Positions 9,645 to 17,871 of a stretch of DNA of 64,000 nucleotides are shown here, piece after piece. The DNA is from Caldilineaceae bacterium (GTDB lineage: Bacteria > Chloroflexota > Anaerolineae > Caldilineales > Caldilineaceae), in NCBI GenBank assembly GCA_020634815.1, contig JACKBA010000011.1:98744-162743 (forward strand), read 5' to 3'. Made by a program: the position numbers and the translations under genes. The notes under the pieces were generated by a model. It was given only the letters and a program-made list of their open reading frames with translations, did not search any database and was not told the origin of the DNA. The stretch's first letter is position 1; every line of letters begins with the position of its first letter.

Positions 9645-10682
9645 TCATTCATACACCAGCACCGACTTCACGTTCTCGCCGACCTCCATGGCATGGAAGC
9701 CCACCTCCCAGTCGTCGAGCGGGTAGACGCCGCCGATCATGGGGTCGAGGTTGAGCTGGCCGGTCGCCATCAGGTTCAGCACGCGCTCCCACGTGGCGTA
9801 GGTATGGCTGAAGGAGCCTTGCAGCGTGGCGGCCTTGGCCACCAGCGGGTCAAGGCTGAAGTTCAGCGCCTGCGGCCCCCAGCCGATCTTGACGACGGTG
9901 CCCAGCGGTCGCACCAGCTCCATGGCTTGCTTGAGCGCCGCGCTGACACCCGTACAGTCGACGACGACATCGGCGCCAAAGCCGTCCCCCAGCTTGTGGA
10001 GCACGCCGGCCGCGTCGCTCTGCTGCACGTTCACCGTGTAGTCAGCGCCCAGTTCCTCTGCCACCTCCAGCCGCTGCGTGTCCACGTCGGTGCCCAGCAT
10101 GATGATCGTGCTGGCGCCGGAGATGCGCGCAACTTGCAGCGCCATGACACCGATGGTGCCCGCGCCCTGGATCACGACGGTGTCGCCCGGCTTGACGCGC
10201 GCGTTGACGGTCAGTGCCTGCGTGGCCACGCAGGCCGGCTCGGTGAGCGCGGCGTGCTCGAACGAGACCCCGCGCGGGATGCGGTGCAGGATCGACGGGC
10301 GCACGGCCACATATCTGGTCATGGCGCCGTCGATGAGGTTGCCGTAGCCCTTGCGGTGCGGGCACATGTGGTAGGCGCCGGTCAGGCAGTAGGTGCACTG
10401 GCCGCAGACGAAGGCCGCCGTCTCCACCGCCACGCGCTCGCCCTCCGCCCAGCCGGCCACGTTCTCGCCGACATCGACGATGGTGCCGGCCCACTCGTGC
10501 CCCAGGATCACCGGGCACTGGATGGTCCAGCTCTGGTTCTCATGCCAAAGGTGGATGTCGCTGCCACACACGCCGACCGCGCCCACCTCCACCAATACTT
10601 GATCCGGGCTGATCGCGGGTTCAGCGACTTCCTGCACCGCCACATTGCCGGGCTGCCGCCCGTACTTCACGACTGCACGCAT
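9645..10682 (-). CDS. Zinc-dependent medium-chain dehydrogenase (sorbitol/threonine dehydrogenase-like)
   Basis: A 345-residue MDR-family alcohol/polyol dehydrogenase. The catalytic zinc site is visible as VGVCGSDIHLW near residue 37 and GHEWAGTIVDVGENV near residue 63. The structural zinc cysteines are in CGQCTYCLTGAYHMC at about residues 92-106. The Rossmann motif is GAGTIGVMALQVA. It likely oxidizes a sugar alcohol or sugar acid with NAD(P)+ in the cytoplasm. It lies between the isomerase and the HUMPS-family enzyme on the same strand, supporting a shared catabolic route. A 61-bp spacer downstream contains short CGCCCCTCG-type repeats (9627-9648). Confidence 0.92.
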   Translation of the reverse strand: MRAVVKYGRQPGNVAVQEVAEPAISPDQVLVEVGAVGVCGSDIHLWHENQSWTIQCPVILGHEWAGTIVDVGENVAGWAEGERVAVETAAFVCGQCTYCLTGAYHMCPHRKGYGNLIDGAMTRYVAVRPSILHRIPRGVSFEHAALTEPACVATQALTVNARVKPGDTVVIQGAGTIGVMALQVARISGASTIIMLGTDVDTQRLEVAEELGADYTVNVQQSDAAGVLHKLGDGFGADVVVDCTGVSAALKQAMELVRPLGTVVKIGWGPQALNFSLDPLVAKAATLQGSFSHTYATWERVLNLMATGQLNLDPMIGGVYPLDDWEVGFHAMEVGENVKSVLVYE

Positions 10683-10721
10683 AGGACACCTGCTTCAATC
10701 AATGAGATTGAGTGAATCTGT

Positions 10722-10803
10722 GATTTTGAGATTGGAGACTGGAGATTATGCTCATCTGTATCTATCCGCGTTCATCCGCCCAATCCGCGTCATCCGCGGT
10801 CTA
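10722..10803. repeat. Mixed spacer repeats (GAGATTGGAGACTGG and ATCCGCG families)
   Basis: A short GAGATTGG-family block (10723-10748) is followed by several degenerate ATCCGC units (TATCCGCGTTCATCCGCC, then AATCCGCGTCATCCGCGG) up to the stop of the isomerase gene. It is the only place in the window where these two families abut. Confidence 0.7.
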
Positions 10804-11706
10804 TTCCTGCGTATCCGACGCGAAATATCGGTCGCGCATGCGCTTGAGAAAGTCGATGGACTCTTTCATTTCGCCCATGCCGTTCATGCCGTCCTCGATG
10901 CTGATCCAGCCCTGGTAGTCGACCGACTTGAGGATGGCGAAGATGCGGTCGTAGTCGTTGAGCCCCTTGCCGGTGACGCCGTGCTTGAGCTTGGCAAAGT
11001 AGCCGATGGTGCCGTCAGTCTGGCGCAGGTCGTCGAGCGTGGCGCCGGGCTCCAGATAGCGGTCGCTGGCGTGCATGGTGACGACACGATCCTTGACCCG
11101 CTCCAGCAGTTCGATGGGGTCGTCGCCGGCGACGATGGCATTCGACGGGTCGTACTGCACGCCAAAGTGGGTGCGGTCGTCGATGGCGCCGACGATCTCC
11201 AGAAAGACATCCATCTTCTGGGCAAATTCGGGCCACAGCCAATAGCCGTCCTTGTAGTGATTTTCCATGGCCAGCACGACATCATATTCCCGGGCGACGG
11301 GCAGCAGCGCGTTGATCGACTCCACGACCCACTCGACGCCCTGTGCGCGCGGCACCTCCGGGTAGCGCTGCCCGCTGAGGATGCGGCAGGCGGCGCGCGG
11401 CCCGCCCAGCCGGCGCGTCACGCGGATCATCTCCGCCTCGTGGTCGCGGGCGCGCTGGCGGGCATCCGGGTCCGGGTTGGTGAAGTCGGGCGAGCAGCAG
11501 AGCATGGGCATGGCGCAGCCGGTGGCCGCAATCGCCTCGCCGACGCGGTCGATGTAGGCGTCATCCAGGCTGGTGAAGAAACCTTCGTACATCTCCAGCC
11601 CCTCGGCGCCGAGCGGCCGCGCCATCTCGATCCAGTCGAAGACGGACATGGTGCGGTGCTGGGAAATCTCGTCAAGGTAACACTTGGGAAAGGCGGCTAT
11701 TTTCAT
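10801..11706 (-). CDS. Sugar phosphate isomerase/epimerase (xylose isomerase-like TIM barrel)
   Basis: A 301-residue AP_endonuc_2/xylose-isomerase-like TIM-barrel protein. Metal-binding segments are visible: LAMENHYKDGYW (Glu), FGVQYDPSNAIVAGDDP (Asp), VVTMHASDRYLEPG (His) and GWISIEDGMNGMGEM (Glu). Such enzymes isomerize or epimerize keto-sugars. It starts 4 bp after the LacI-family repressor stop, so the two are cotranscribed, and the rest of the catabolic cluster follows on the same strand. The exact substrate is not predictable. Confidence 0.88.
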   Translation of the reverse strand: MKIAAFPKCYLDEISQHRTMSVFDWIEMARPLGAEGLEMYEGFFTSLDDAYIDRVGEAIAATGCAMPMLCCSPDFTNPDPDARQRARDHEAEMIRVTRRLGGPRAACRILSGQRYPEVPRAQGVEWVVESINALLPVAREYDVVLAMENHYKDGYWLWPEFAQKMDVFLEIVGAIDDRTHFGVQYDPSNAIVAGDDPIELLERVKDRVVTMHASDRYLEPGATLDDLRQTDGTIGYFAKLKHGVTGKGLNDYDRIFAILKSVDYQGWISIEDGMNGMGEMKESIDFLKRMRDRYFASDTQE

Positions 11707-11709
11707 CGG

Positions 11710-12753
11710 TTAACAAGCCTTGTCAAGGTGGGCGCAACTCGCCCGCTCGATCAACTCCGCCGGCAGCGTCACGATGGGATAATTCGCCGTGCCGTTGCGC
11801 TCGGTGCTCTGCCCGTTCATGGCCGCCATCAGCAAGTCGACCGCGCAACGGCAGATCTCCGCGGTGGCGTGGCGCACCGCGGTCAGTGGCGGTGCAACGA
11901 GCGCCAGCCACGGCAGGTCGTCAAAGGCGATGAACGAGAGTTCGCGTGGGCACTGCCGGCCCAACTCCCGCATAGCAGCGACGACGCCCAGCGTCATGAC
12001 GTGGTTGGCGGCGATGAGCGCGGTGGGCGGGTCGCGGCGGGCCAGCAGCGCCAGTGTGCCCTGCAAGGCTGCTTCCTGATGCGAGTCTACGGTGACGGCC
12101 AGCGACGGGTCGGGGGTAATGTCTGCCTCAGCCAGCGCCTGGCGGTAGCCGGCAAAGCGACCGGTCACCGTCGACAGTGCCTGGTGGCGGCCCAGGATGG
12201 CGATGCGGGTGTGGCCGCGGTCGAGCAGATAGCGTGTCGCTGCATAGCCTGCCCGCACGTTGTCGGTCTCTACGGTCGGTCCCCACGGCTGCGGCGGGCG
12301 GCGGTCGATAAAGACGGCCGGGATGTGATGGTGCTGGAGTTCGGCATAGACGGGCAGGTCGGCGCCGGTGGGCGCGACGAGCACGCCGTCGACGCGACGC
12401 TCGAGCAGCAGGTGCAGGTAGTAGGCTTCCTTCTCGGGCTGCTCGTCGGTGCTGCAGACGACCAGGCTGCGCCCCTGCTGCCAGAGCAGATCCTCCACGC
12501 CGCGGATGATACCGGCGAAAAAGGGGTTGAGCACGTCGGCCACGACGACGCCCACGGTGTAGGTGCGCCGCGTGGTCAGGCTGCGGGCGATGGCGCTGGG
12601 GCGGTAGTTGAGCCGCCGCGCGGCGTCGAGCACGGCCTGGCGGGTTGCTTCGGAGACGGGCCGCGTGTCGTTGAAGACATGCGAAACCGTCGCCGTACTC
12701 ACGTTGGCCGCGCGCGCTACATCGCGAATGGTCGACACCGACTGTTTGCGCAT
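11710..12753 (-). CDS. LacI-family transcriptional repressor of the sugar cluster
   Basis: A 347-residue regulator. The N-terminal helix-turn-helix is TIRDVARAANVSTATVSHVF (residues about 8-27), followed by the hinge LNYRPSAIARSLTTRRT. A periplasmic-binding-protein-like sensor domain follows, including GVVVADVLNPFFAGIIRGVE and IAFDDLPWLALVAPPLT. It heads the minus-strand cluster and probably represses it in the absence of the transported sugar. A palindrome upstream of its own start (12776-12800) is a candidate operator, which would give autoregulation. Confidence 0.93.
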   Translation of the reverse strand: MRKQSVSTIRDVARAANVSTATVSHVFNDTRPVSEATRQAVLDAARRLNYRPSAIARSLTTRRTYTVGVVVADVLNPFFAGIIRGVEDLLWQQGRSLVVCSTDEQPEKEAYYLHLLLERRVDGVLVAPTGADLPVYAELQHHHIPAVFIDRRPPQPWGPTVETDNVRAGYAATRYLLDRGHTRIAILGRHQALSTVTGRFAGYRQALAEADITPDPSLAVTVDSHQEAALQGTLALLARRDPPTALIAANHVMTLGVVAAMRELGRQCPRELSFIAFDDLPWLALVAPPLTAVRHATAEICRCAVDLLMAAMNGQSTERNGTANYPIVTLPAELIERASCAHLDKAC

Positions 12754-13065
12754 AAGCGAGAATTTGGGAGCGGTTAACCGGTTACGTCATCGGCGTAACC
12801 AGTCTAGCGCACGCGGGGAGGGGTGTCAAGCGGCGGCGCTGGCTTTTTTGCCTCCTGTGTTCACCTTGCTCTAGCAAAACGATTAAGCCTGCTAAAGCGC
12901 GCCGGCAAATGTCACCGCATTTTGAATTGTAAGATTCCCTTCATAACGCATGCCCCTCTCCCCCTAGTCTTACACTGCCCGGACGGCACGACACGACGGC
13001 GTGTCGCATGCCATGCCGGATTAACGCAACACAATCTCGGGATCATTCCGTACAAAGGAGTCTTG
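12754..13065. other. Divergent intergenic region between lacI-type and iron-binding-protein genes
   Basis: These 312 bp separate two divergently transcribed units. Apart from the palindromes at 12776-12800 and a clear AAAGGAG ribosome site just before 13066, no gene, tandem repeat or convincing promoter pair was seen. Confidence 0.5.
12776..12800. promoter_or_regulatory. Candidate LacI-family operator
   Basis: A perfect 10-bp palindrome TAACCGGTTA (12776-12785) with the central CG expected for LacI-family sites partly overlaps a second inverted repeat, GTTACG-N7-CGTAAC (12782-12800). Both lie 23-47 bp upstream of the repressor start. The binding protein is inferred from position. Confidence 0.55.
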
Positions 13066-14139
13066 ATGGAAAACAGAATGCTGAATCGCCTTGTCGTGCC
13101 GTTCTTGCTTGCCGTCATCGTGCTGGCGGGCTGTGCCGCGCCAGCCGCCCCCACCCCTGCGGCGCCCACCGCCTCCAACGCGGGCGCAGCGGAGGATGTG
13201 ACGGCTGGTGAGTTGATCGTCTATACCTCGCGTTCCGAATCGCTCTTCAAACCTGTGATCGAGGCCTTCAACCAGGTCTACCCCGACGTCAAGGTGACGA
13301 TGCTGACCGGCAGCAACGGCGAACTGGCAGCCAAACTGCTCGAGGAGCGCGCCAACCCGCAGGCCGACCTGCTCGTCAACAGCGACACGCTGACGATGGA
13401 GAGCCTGGCCGAGCAGGGGCTCTTTGCGCCCAACGATTCGCCCGCAGTGACGGCGGTGCCGGAGAGCCTCCGTGCCGACGATGGGAATTGGGTGGCGCTG
13501 ACGCTGCGCCCGCGCGTCATCATGTACAACACCGACCTCGTGACGCCGGAAGAGGCGCCGCAGACGATGATGGATCTCACCGACCCGCAGTGGCAGGGAC
13601 AGCTTGGCGCGGCAGACAGCCGCAACGGCGCCATGGTGGCGCAGTTGGTTGCCATGCGCCACCTGCTCGGTGAGGAGGCCATGACCGCCTTCGTGCAGGG
13701 GCTGGTTGCCAACGACACGCAGTGGTTCGGCGGCCACACCGACGTACGTAAGGCCGTCGGCGCCGGCGAGCTGGCCGTTGGGCTGGTCAACCACTACTAC
13801 TATCACCTCTCTCTGGCCGAGGGCGCGCCGGTGGCCGTGGTCTATCCGGATCAGGAAGAGGGCGGCACAGGGCTGATCGTCAACAGCACCAATGCCGGCG
13901 TCATCGACGGCGCCCGTCATCCGGAACTGGCGCAGCTCTTCATCGACTTCATGCTCTCGCCTGAAGGGCAGAAGGTCTACGCCGACCTGAACTTCGAGTA
14001 TCCGGTGACGCCCGGCGTGGCGACCGCCGAGGGCGTGCCACCGCTGGACGATTTCAAGCTGGCGGATGTGACGCTGAAGACCATGTGGGAGGAACTGGAG
14101 CCGACCCAGCAGGCAGCGCAGGCGGCCGGGCTGCCTTGA
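13066..14139 (+). CDS. Ferric iron ABC transporter substrate-binding lipoprotein
   Basis: A 357-residue FbpA/FutA-type binding protein. The start ATG at 13066 has AAAGGAG 5 bases upstream. A lipoprotein signal peptide with lipobox VLAG-Cys23 is followed by an Ala/Pro/Thr linker. The mature part begins ELIVYTSRSESLFKPVIEAF, the usual FbpA opening, and VGLVNHYYYHLS carries the consecutive tyrosines that bind Fe(III) in this family. The matching permease and ATPase lie downstream but are separated from this gene by a toxin-antitoxin pair. No Fur-type box was recognised upstream. Confidence 0.9.
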   Translation: MENRMLNRLVVPFLLAVIVLAGCAAPAAPTPAAPTASNAGAAEDVTAGELIVYTSRSESLFKPVIEAFNQVYPDVKVTMLTGSNGELAAKLLEERANPQADLLVNSDTLTMESLAEQGLFAPNDSPAVTAVPESLRADDGNWVALTLRPRVIMYNTDLVTPEEAPQTMMDLTDPQWQGQLGAADSRNGAMVAQLVAMRHLLGEEAMTAFVQGLVANDTQWFGGHTDVRKAVGAGELAVGLVNHYYYHLSLAEGAPVAVVYPDQEEGGTGLIVNSTNAGVIDGARHPELAQLFIDFMLSPEGQKVYADLNFEYPVTPGVATAEGVPPLDDFKLADVTLKTMWEELEPTQQAAQAAGLP

Positions 14140-14165
14140 GTCTACGGAGCACCGTTTGACTGAAA

Positions 14166-14272
14166 TGCCCTACCACGAAGACACCAGGGACACGAAGAGG
14201 CACGAAGAAGTCGGTGGCCCGATGCTGCCAGGTCGTTCTTTGTGCTGCTCGGTGCGCTTCGTGTCTTCATGA
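14166..14272. repeat. Spacer hairpin of CACGAAGA tandem repeats
   Basis: The left arm has three degenerate units (CCACGAAGACACCAGGG, then ACACGAAG and GCACGAAG). The right arm has complementary units ending TGCGCTTCGTGTCTTCATGA, so the arms can pair. It lies between the iron-binding-protein gene and the inserted toxin-antitoxin pair. Confidence 0.75.
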
Positions 14273-14319
14273 TTTGGGCTTCAGGTGCGGCACAGGGCGG
14301 CGTCCTGCCGTTTGCCTGT

Positions 14320-14340
14320 GATACAATATCGCTCTGTATC
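14320..14340. promoter_or_regulatory. Inverted repeat, candidate operator of the DUF433/DUF5615 pair
   Basis: GATACA (14320-14325) and TGTATC (14335-14340) form a perfect 6-bp inverted repeat with a 9-nt spacer, 36 bp before the antitoxin start. TACAAT inside the left arm could be a -10 box, but no good -35 is visible. Autoregulation through such a site is usual for toxin-antitoxin operons (inference). Confidence 0.45.
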
Positions 14341-14376
14341 GACTGGGCGAGAGTAAGTTCAGAAAATAACCGGATC

Positions 14377-14685
14377 ATGATTGCGACCGCATATCCATAC
14401 ATCACAATAGACGAAAATGGGACGCCCTGCATCTCAGGCACCACGATGAAACTCGTTGAGTTGATTCTGGATAATATCGCCTACGGCTGGAGCCCTGAGG
14501 AGCTGCACTTCCAGCATCCATACCTGAGTATGGGACAGATCCACTCTGCCCTGGCCTATTACTGGGATCACAAACAGGCGGTTGATCAGGATATCGAACG
14601 GCGACTTGCGTTAGTCAACTCAATCGAGCGCAAACTCCCGCCCAGCCGGCTGGATGAACGTCTGCGCAAGAAAGGATTGCTCTGA
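14377..14685 (+). CDS. DUF433 antitoxin
   Basis: A 102-residue protein starting at the ATG at 14377; the longer frame from 14242 crosses the spacer repeats. It shows the DUF433 pattern: YPYITIDENGTPCISGTTMK, then LVELILDNIAYGWSPEELHF and LSMGQIHSALAYYWDHKQ. This is a winged-helix-like VapB-type domain. It is adjacent to a DUF5615 PIN-like protein, the standard partner, so the pair is very likely a toxin-antitoxin module. The C-terminal extension RLDERLRKKGLL is basic. Confidence 0.9.
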   Translation: MIATAYPYITIDENGTPCISGTTMKLVELILDNIAYGWSPEELHFQHPYLSMGQIHSALAYYWDHKQAVDQDIERRLALVNSIERKLPPSRLDERLRKKGLL

Positions 14686-15033
14686 GTGACCCTGGCTTTG
14701 TACATGGATCATCATGTGCCGCGCCAGATTACGCAAGGCTTGCGACTGCGTGGGATAGATGTCATTACTGCTCTCGAGGATGATGCGCATGAGTTGGAAG
14801 ATGCCGATCTGCTCAAGCGTGCGACCGAACTGAACCGCGTGCTATTTACGCGAGACGACGACCTTCTCGTACTGGCGCGCGAATGGCAGACGTCGGGGGT
14901 GTTTTTCGCAGGGGTTGTCTACGCCCATCAATTGCGTGTTTCTATCGGCGCATGTGTTGAGGATCTCTCGATCATCGCGCAGGCTGGAGAGCCGGACGAC
15001 CTGGCGAATAGTGTGCGGTTTCTTCCCCTATGA
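14686..15033 (+). CDS. DUF5615 PIN-like toxin
   Basis: A 115-residue PIN-like nuclease-fold protein. The GTG at 14686 directly abuts the antitoxin stop (TGA-GTG) and gives the family N-terminus LALYMDHHVPRQITQGLRLR. The acidic motif ALEDDAHELEDADLLKRA and LFTRDDDLLVLAREW match the DUF5615 active-site pattern (Asp residues). An internal ATG at 14704 is possible but would cut the first strand. The DUF433/DUF5615 pair interrupts the iron transporter gene order. Confidence 0.9.
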   Translation: MTLALYMDHHVPRQITQGLRLRGIDVITALEDDAHELEDADLLKRATELNRVLFTRDDDLLVLAREWQTSGVFFAGVVYAHQLRVSIGACVEDLSIIAQAGEPDDLANSVRFLPL

Positions 15034-15097
15034 GTATGCCCCAGATGGTCAAGTTTGAAACGAGCCGGTGTCGCCCCGGTATGTTGATAATGCCGGT

Positions 15098-16726
15098 ATG
15101 AGGACAGCAAGCATGCCCTGGTTGCTGGCGCTCTTCGCGCTGGCGGTCAGCCTGGTGGCCGTAGTGCCGCTCATCTATATTGTTGTCCGTGCGCTGAGCG
15201 CGGACCCGGCCACGTGGCAGCGCCTGTGGGTGGGGCAGATGCCTGATCTGCTGGTGCAGAGCGCGGCGCTGCTCGCCGGTACGATCGCCTTTACGCTGGT
15301 GGTCGGCATTGCGGCGGCGTGGCTCGTCGAGCGCACCGACCTGCCGGGGCGCGGCGTCTGGCGCGTGTTGCTGGCGCTGCCGCTGGCCATCCCCGGCTAC
15401 GTCGCCGCCATCTGCTACATCATCCTCCTGCGCCGTGGCGGCGTGGTGGAACGGCTGGCCATGGACCTGGGCGGTTTTGCCCGCGGCGAGGTGCCGCTGC
15501 CTCCGCTCTACAATCTGGGCGGCGCCATCCTGATCATCGGCCTGGTGAGCTACCCGTACATTTACCTGCCGACGGCGGCGGCGCTGCGTGCGGTGGATCG
15601 CTCGCTGGAGGAAGCGGCGCGCATGTCCGGGCGCAGCGCGTGGAAGACCTTCCGCAGCGTGACGCTGCCGCTGGTGCTGCCGGCCGTGGCGGGCGGCGCG
15701 CTGCTCGTCGGCCTCTACGTGCTCTCCGATTTTGGCACGGTGGCCATGCTGCGCTATCGTACTTTCACCACGGCCATCTACAACCAATTCAGCGGGCAGA
15801 TCGACCGCTCGGGCGCGGCCATCCTCAGCCTGGTGCTGGTGGCGCTGGCGCTGCCGCTGCTCTTCGGTGAAGGCTGGTTCAGCCGCCGGCAGCGTCGCCT
15901 CACCGCCGACACGGCATGGCGGCCGCGCCAGTTGATCCAGCTCGGGCGTTGGCGCTGGCCGGCGCTATTCGCAGTGACGGTGGTGGTCATGCTCGCCCTG
16001 GGCTTCCCGCTGCTGGTGCTGGGCGGGCTGAGCATCCAGGGCTGGCTCTTCCCGTCCGAGGCCGACCGCATCTGGGGCATCAACAATGAGGGCATCCTGG
16101 CCTTTGGTCTGAACAGCCTCGTGCTCTCGGCGACGGCGGCGACGCTGGCCACGCTGCTGGCCATGGGACCGCTCTATCTAGCCGTGCGCTTTCCCAGCCG
16201 CTTCTCGATGGCGCTGCTGACGCTGAGCCGCAGCCCCTTTGCGCTGCCGGGGATCATTATCGGCCTGGCCTTTGTGCTGCTGCTCAATCGCTGGGTCCCA
16301 ATCTTGTACGGCACGATCTTTGCCCTGGTCTTCGCCTTTATCTTCCGCCTGCTGCCGCAATCACTCTCGACGGGCGAGTCGGCGCTGCGCTCAGTGGCGC
16401 CGTCGTTGGAGCAGGCCGCGCGTACCATGGGAGCATCGCCGGCGCGCACCTTCTGGCGTGTGACGCTGCCGGTGGCCGCGCCGGGCATCGCCGCAAGCTG
16501 GGCGCTGGTCTTTATCACGGCCATGAAAGAGTTGCCCACCGCCATCCTCCTGCGACCGCCTGGCTTTGACACGCTGCCGGTGCGCATCTGGGCAGCGGCC
16601 TCCGAGAGCGTACATACCCAGGCCGCGCCCCCTGCCTTCCTGCTCATCCTGCTGACGACGCTGACGCTGCTGCCGCTCATGCACAGCCGGCTCGGCATCG
16701 ATCGCGCCATGCAAGACAATCTGTAA
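15098..16726 (+). CDS. Ferric iron ABC transporter permease, two fused permease domains (FbpB-like)
   Basis: A 542-residue inner-membrane protein with about 12 hydrophobic segments in two homologous halves. Each half has its own EAA loop: EEAARMSGRSAWKTFRSVTL near residue 170 and EQAARTMGASPARTFWRVTL near residue 437. This doubled layout is typical of FbpB/SfuB iron permeases. The start used is the ATG at 15098; the ATPase gene follows 9 bp downstream. The ribosome site is weak, consistent with translation coupled to an upstream gene before the toxin-antitoxin pair arrived (inference). Confidence 0.92.
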   Translation: MRTASMPWLLALFALAVSLVAVVPLIYIVVRALSADPATWQRLWVGQMPDLLVQSAALLAGTIAFTLVVGIAAAWLVERTDLPGRGVWRVLLALPLAIPGYVAAICYIILLRRGGVVERLAMDLGGFARGEVPLPPLYNLGGAILIIGLVSYPYIYLPTAAALRAVDRSLEEAARMSGRSAWKTFRSVTLPLVLPAVAGGALLVGLYVLSDFGTVAMLRYRTFTTAIYNQFSGQIDRSGAAILSLVLVALALPLLFGEGWFSRRQRRLTADTAWRPRQLIQLGRWRWPALFAVTVVVMLALGFPLLVLGGLSIQGWLFPSEADRIWGINNEGILAFGLNSLVLSATAATLATLLAMGPLYLAVRFPSRFSMALLTLSRSPFALPGIIIGLAFVLLLNRWVPILYGTIFALVFAFIFRLLPQSLSTGESALRSVAPSLEQAARTMGASPARTFWRVTLPVAAPGIAASWALVFITAMKELPTAILLRPPGFDTLPVRIWAAASESVHTQAAPPAFLLILLTTLTLLPLMHSRLGIDRAMQDNL

Positions 16727-16735
16727 TGTGACCCT

Positions 16736-17758
16736 ATGGATGGAACTACGTTAATTTCGTTCGACCAGGTTGAAAAACGCTACGGCACGACCGAGGCGGT
16801 GCGCGCCGTCTCCTTTGCGGTGGAGCGGGGATCGCTCGTCGCACTGCTCGGTCCCAGCGGCTGCGGCAAGACGACGACGCTGCGTCTCATCGCCGGGCTT
16901 GAGGCGCCCGACGCCGGCCGCATCTGGCTCGACGGGCGCACCGTTGCGGGCAAGGGCGCGTGGGTGGCGCCCGATGCGCGCCGCGTGGGCATGGTCTTCC
17001 AGGATGGCGCGCTTTTCCCGCATCTGACCGTGGCGCAGAACATTGCGTTTCCGCTCAACACGCGCAACGGTCGCGGCCGTGTCGAGGATCTGCTGGCGTT
17101 GGTGGGCATGCCCGGCTATGGCGAGCGTTTCCCACACCAGTTGTCGGGCGGGCAGCAGCAGCGCGTGGCCCTGGCGCGCGCGCTGGCGCCGCAGCCGTCG
17201 GTTGTGCTGCTCGACGAACCCTTCTCGCGCCTGGATGCCGCGTTGCGCGCCAGCCTGCGCGAGGAGGTGCGTGCAATCGTCAAACAAACCGGCGCCACGA
17301 CCGTCTTCGTCACCCACGACCAGGAGGAGGCGCTGAGTATCGCCGATCGTGTCGTCGTCATGTTCGACGGCGAGGTGGCGCAGACCGGCACGCCGCAGGA
17401 GGTCTATACCCGGCCGGCGACGCGTGCGATCGCCACCTTCGTGGGCGAGGCCAACCTGCTGCGCGGCGAGGCGAATGGTCTCATGGCTGAGTGCGCGCTG
17501 GGGCGCATGATCCTGGCGACGCCGGCGCACGGTCCGGTCGACATCATGGTGCGGCCCGAGGCCATCGAACTGCGCGCCGTGCGCGACGGCGCCGCGCGCA
17601 TCGAGCGCATCCGCTACTTTGGCCACGACCAGGCGATCCAGCTCTGCCTGCGCGACGGCTCGCAACTGGATGTGCGCAGCCTGCCGCGCCCCGATCTGAC
17701 CGCAGGCCAGCAGGTCGACCTCTTTGTGCGCGGCGTCGTCGTGGCGTATCCTAGATAG
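16736..17758 (+). CDS. Ferric iron ABC transporter ATP-binding protein (FbpC-like)
   Basis: A 340-residue ABC ATPase. Walker A GPSGCGKTTTLRLIAGL is near residue 41, Q-loop VGMVFQDGALFPHLTV, signature LSGGQQQRVALARAL near residue 139, Walker B VVLLDEPFSRLDA near residue 158, and H-loop VFVTHDQEEAL. A TOBE-like C-terminal regulatory region follows from about residue 240. Short Walker-to-signature spacing and the downstream domain match the iron/sulfate/putrescine importer class. Its partners are the fused permease upstream and the binding protein at 13066-14139. Confidence 0.93.
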   Translation: MDGTTLISFDQVEKRYGTTEAVRAVSFAVERGSLVALLGPSGCGKTTTLRLIAGLEAPDAGRIWLDGRTVAGKGAWVAPDARRVGMVFQDGALFPHLTVAQNIAFPLNTRNGRGRVEDLLALVGMPGYGERFPHQLSGGQQQRVALARALAPQPSVVLLDEPFSRLDAALRASLREEVRAIVKQTGATTVFVTHDQEEALSIADRVVVMFDGEVAQTGTPQEVYTRPATRAIATFVGEANLLRGEANGLMAECALGRMILATPAHGPVDIMVRPEAIELRAVRDGAARIERIRYFGHDQAIQLCLRDGSQLDVRSLPRPDLTAGQQVDLFVRGVVVAYPR

Positions 17759-17871
17759 GCTGGCGGCTGGGAAGAATTTCACCGCATAGGCCGCGGAGAA
17801 TCGCATAGATTTCCAGATAAATTCCGTGCTGCGTGCGCGAATGACGGCGTCGGGCTGCCGGGGAGTGGAGC

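Noticed and set aside
11700..11735. CCTTG-T-CAAGG palindrome near the end of the repressor gene as an operator for the isomerase
   Set aside because: It lies within the coding end of the repressor, which is 4 bp from the isomerase start and clearly cotranscribed, so a separate operator there is unlikely.
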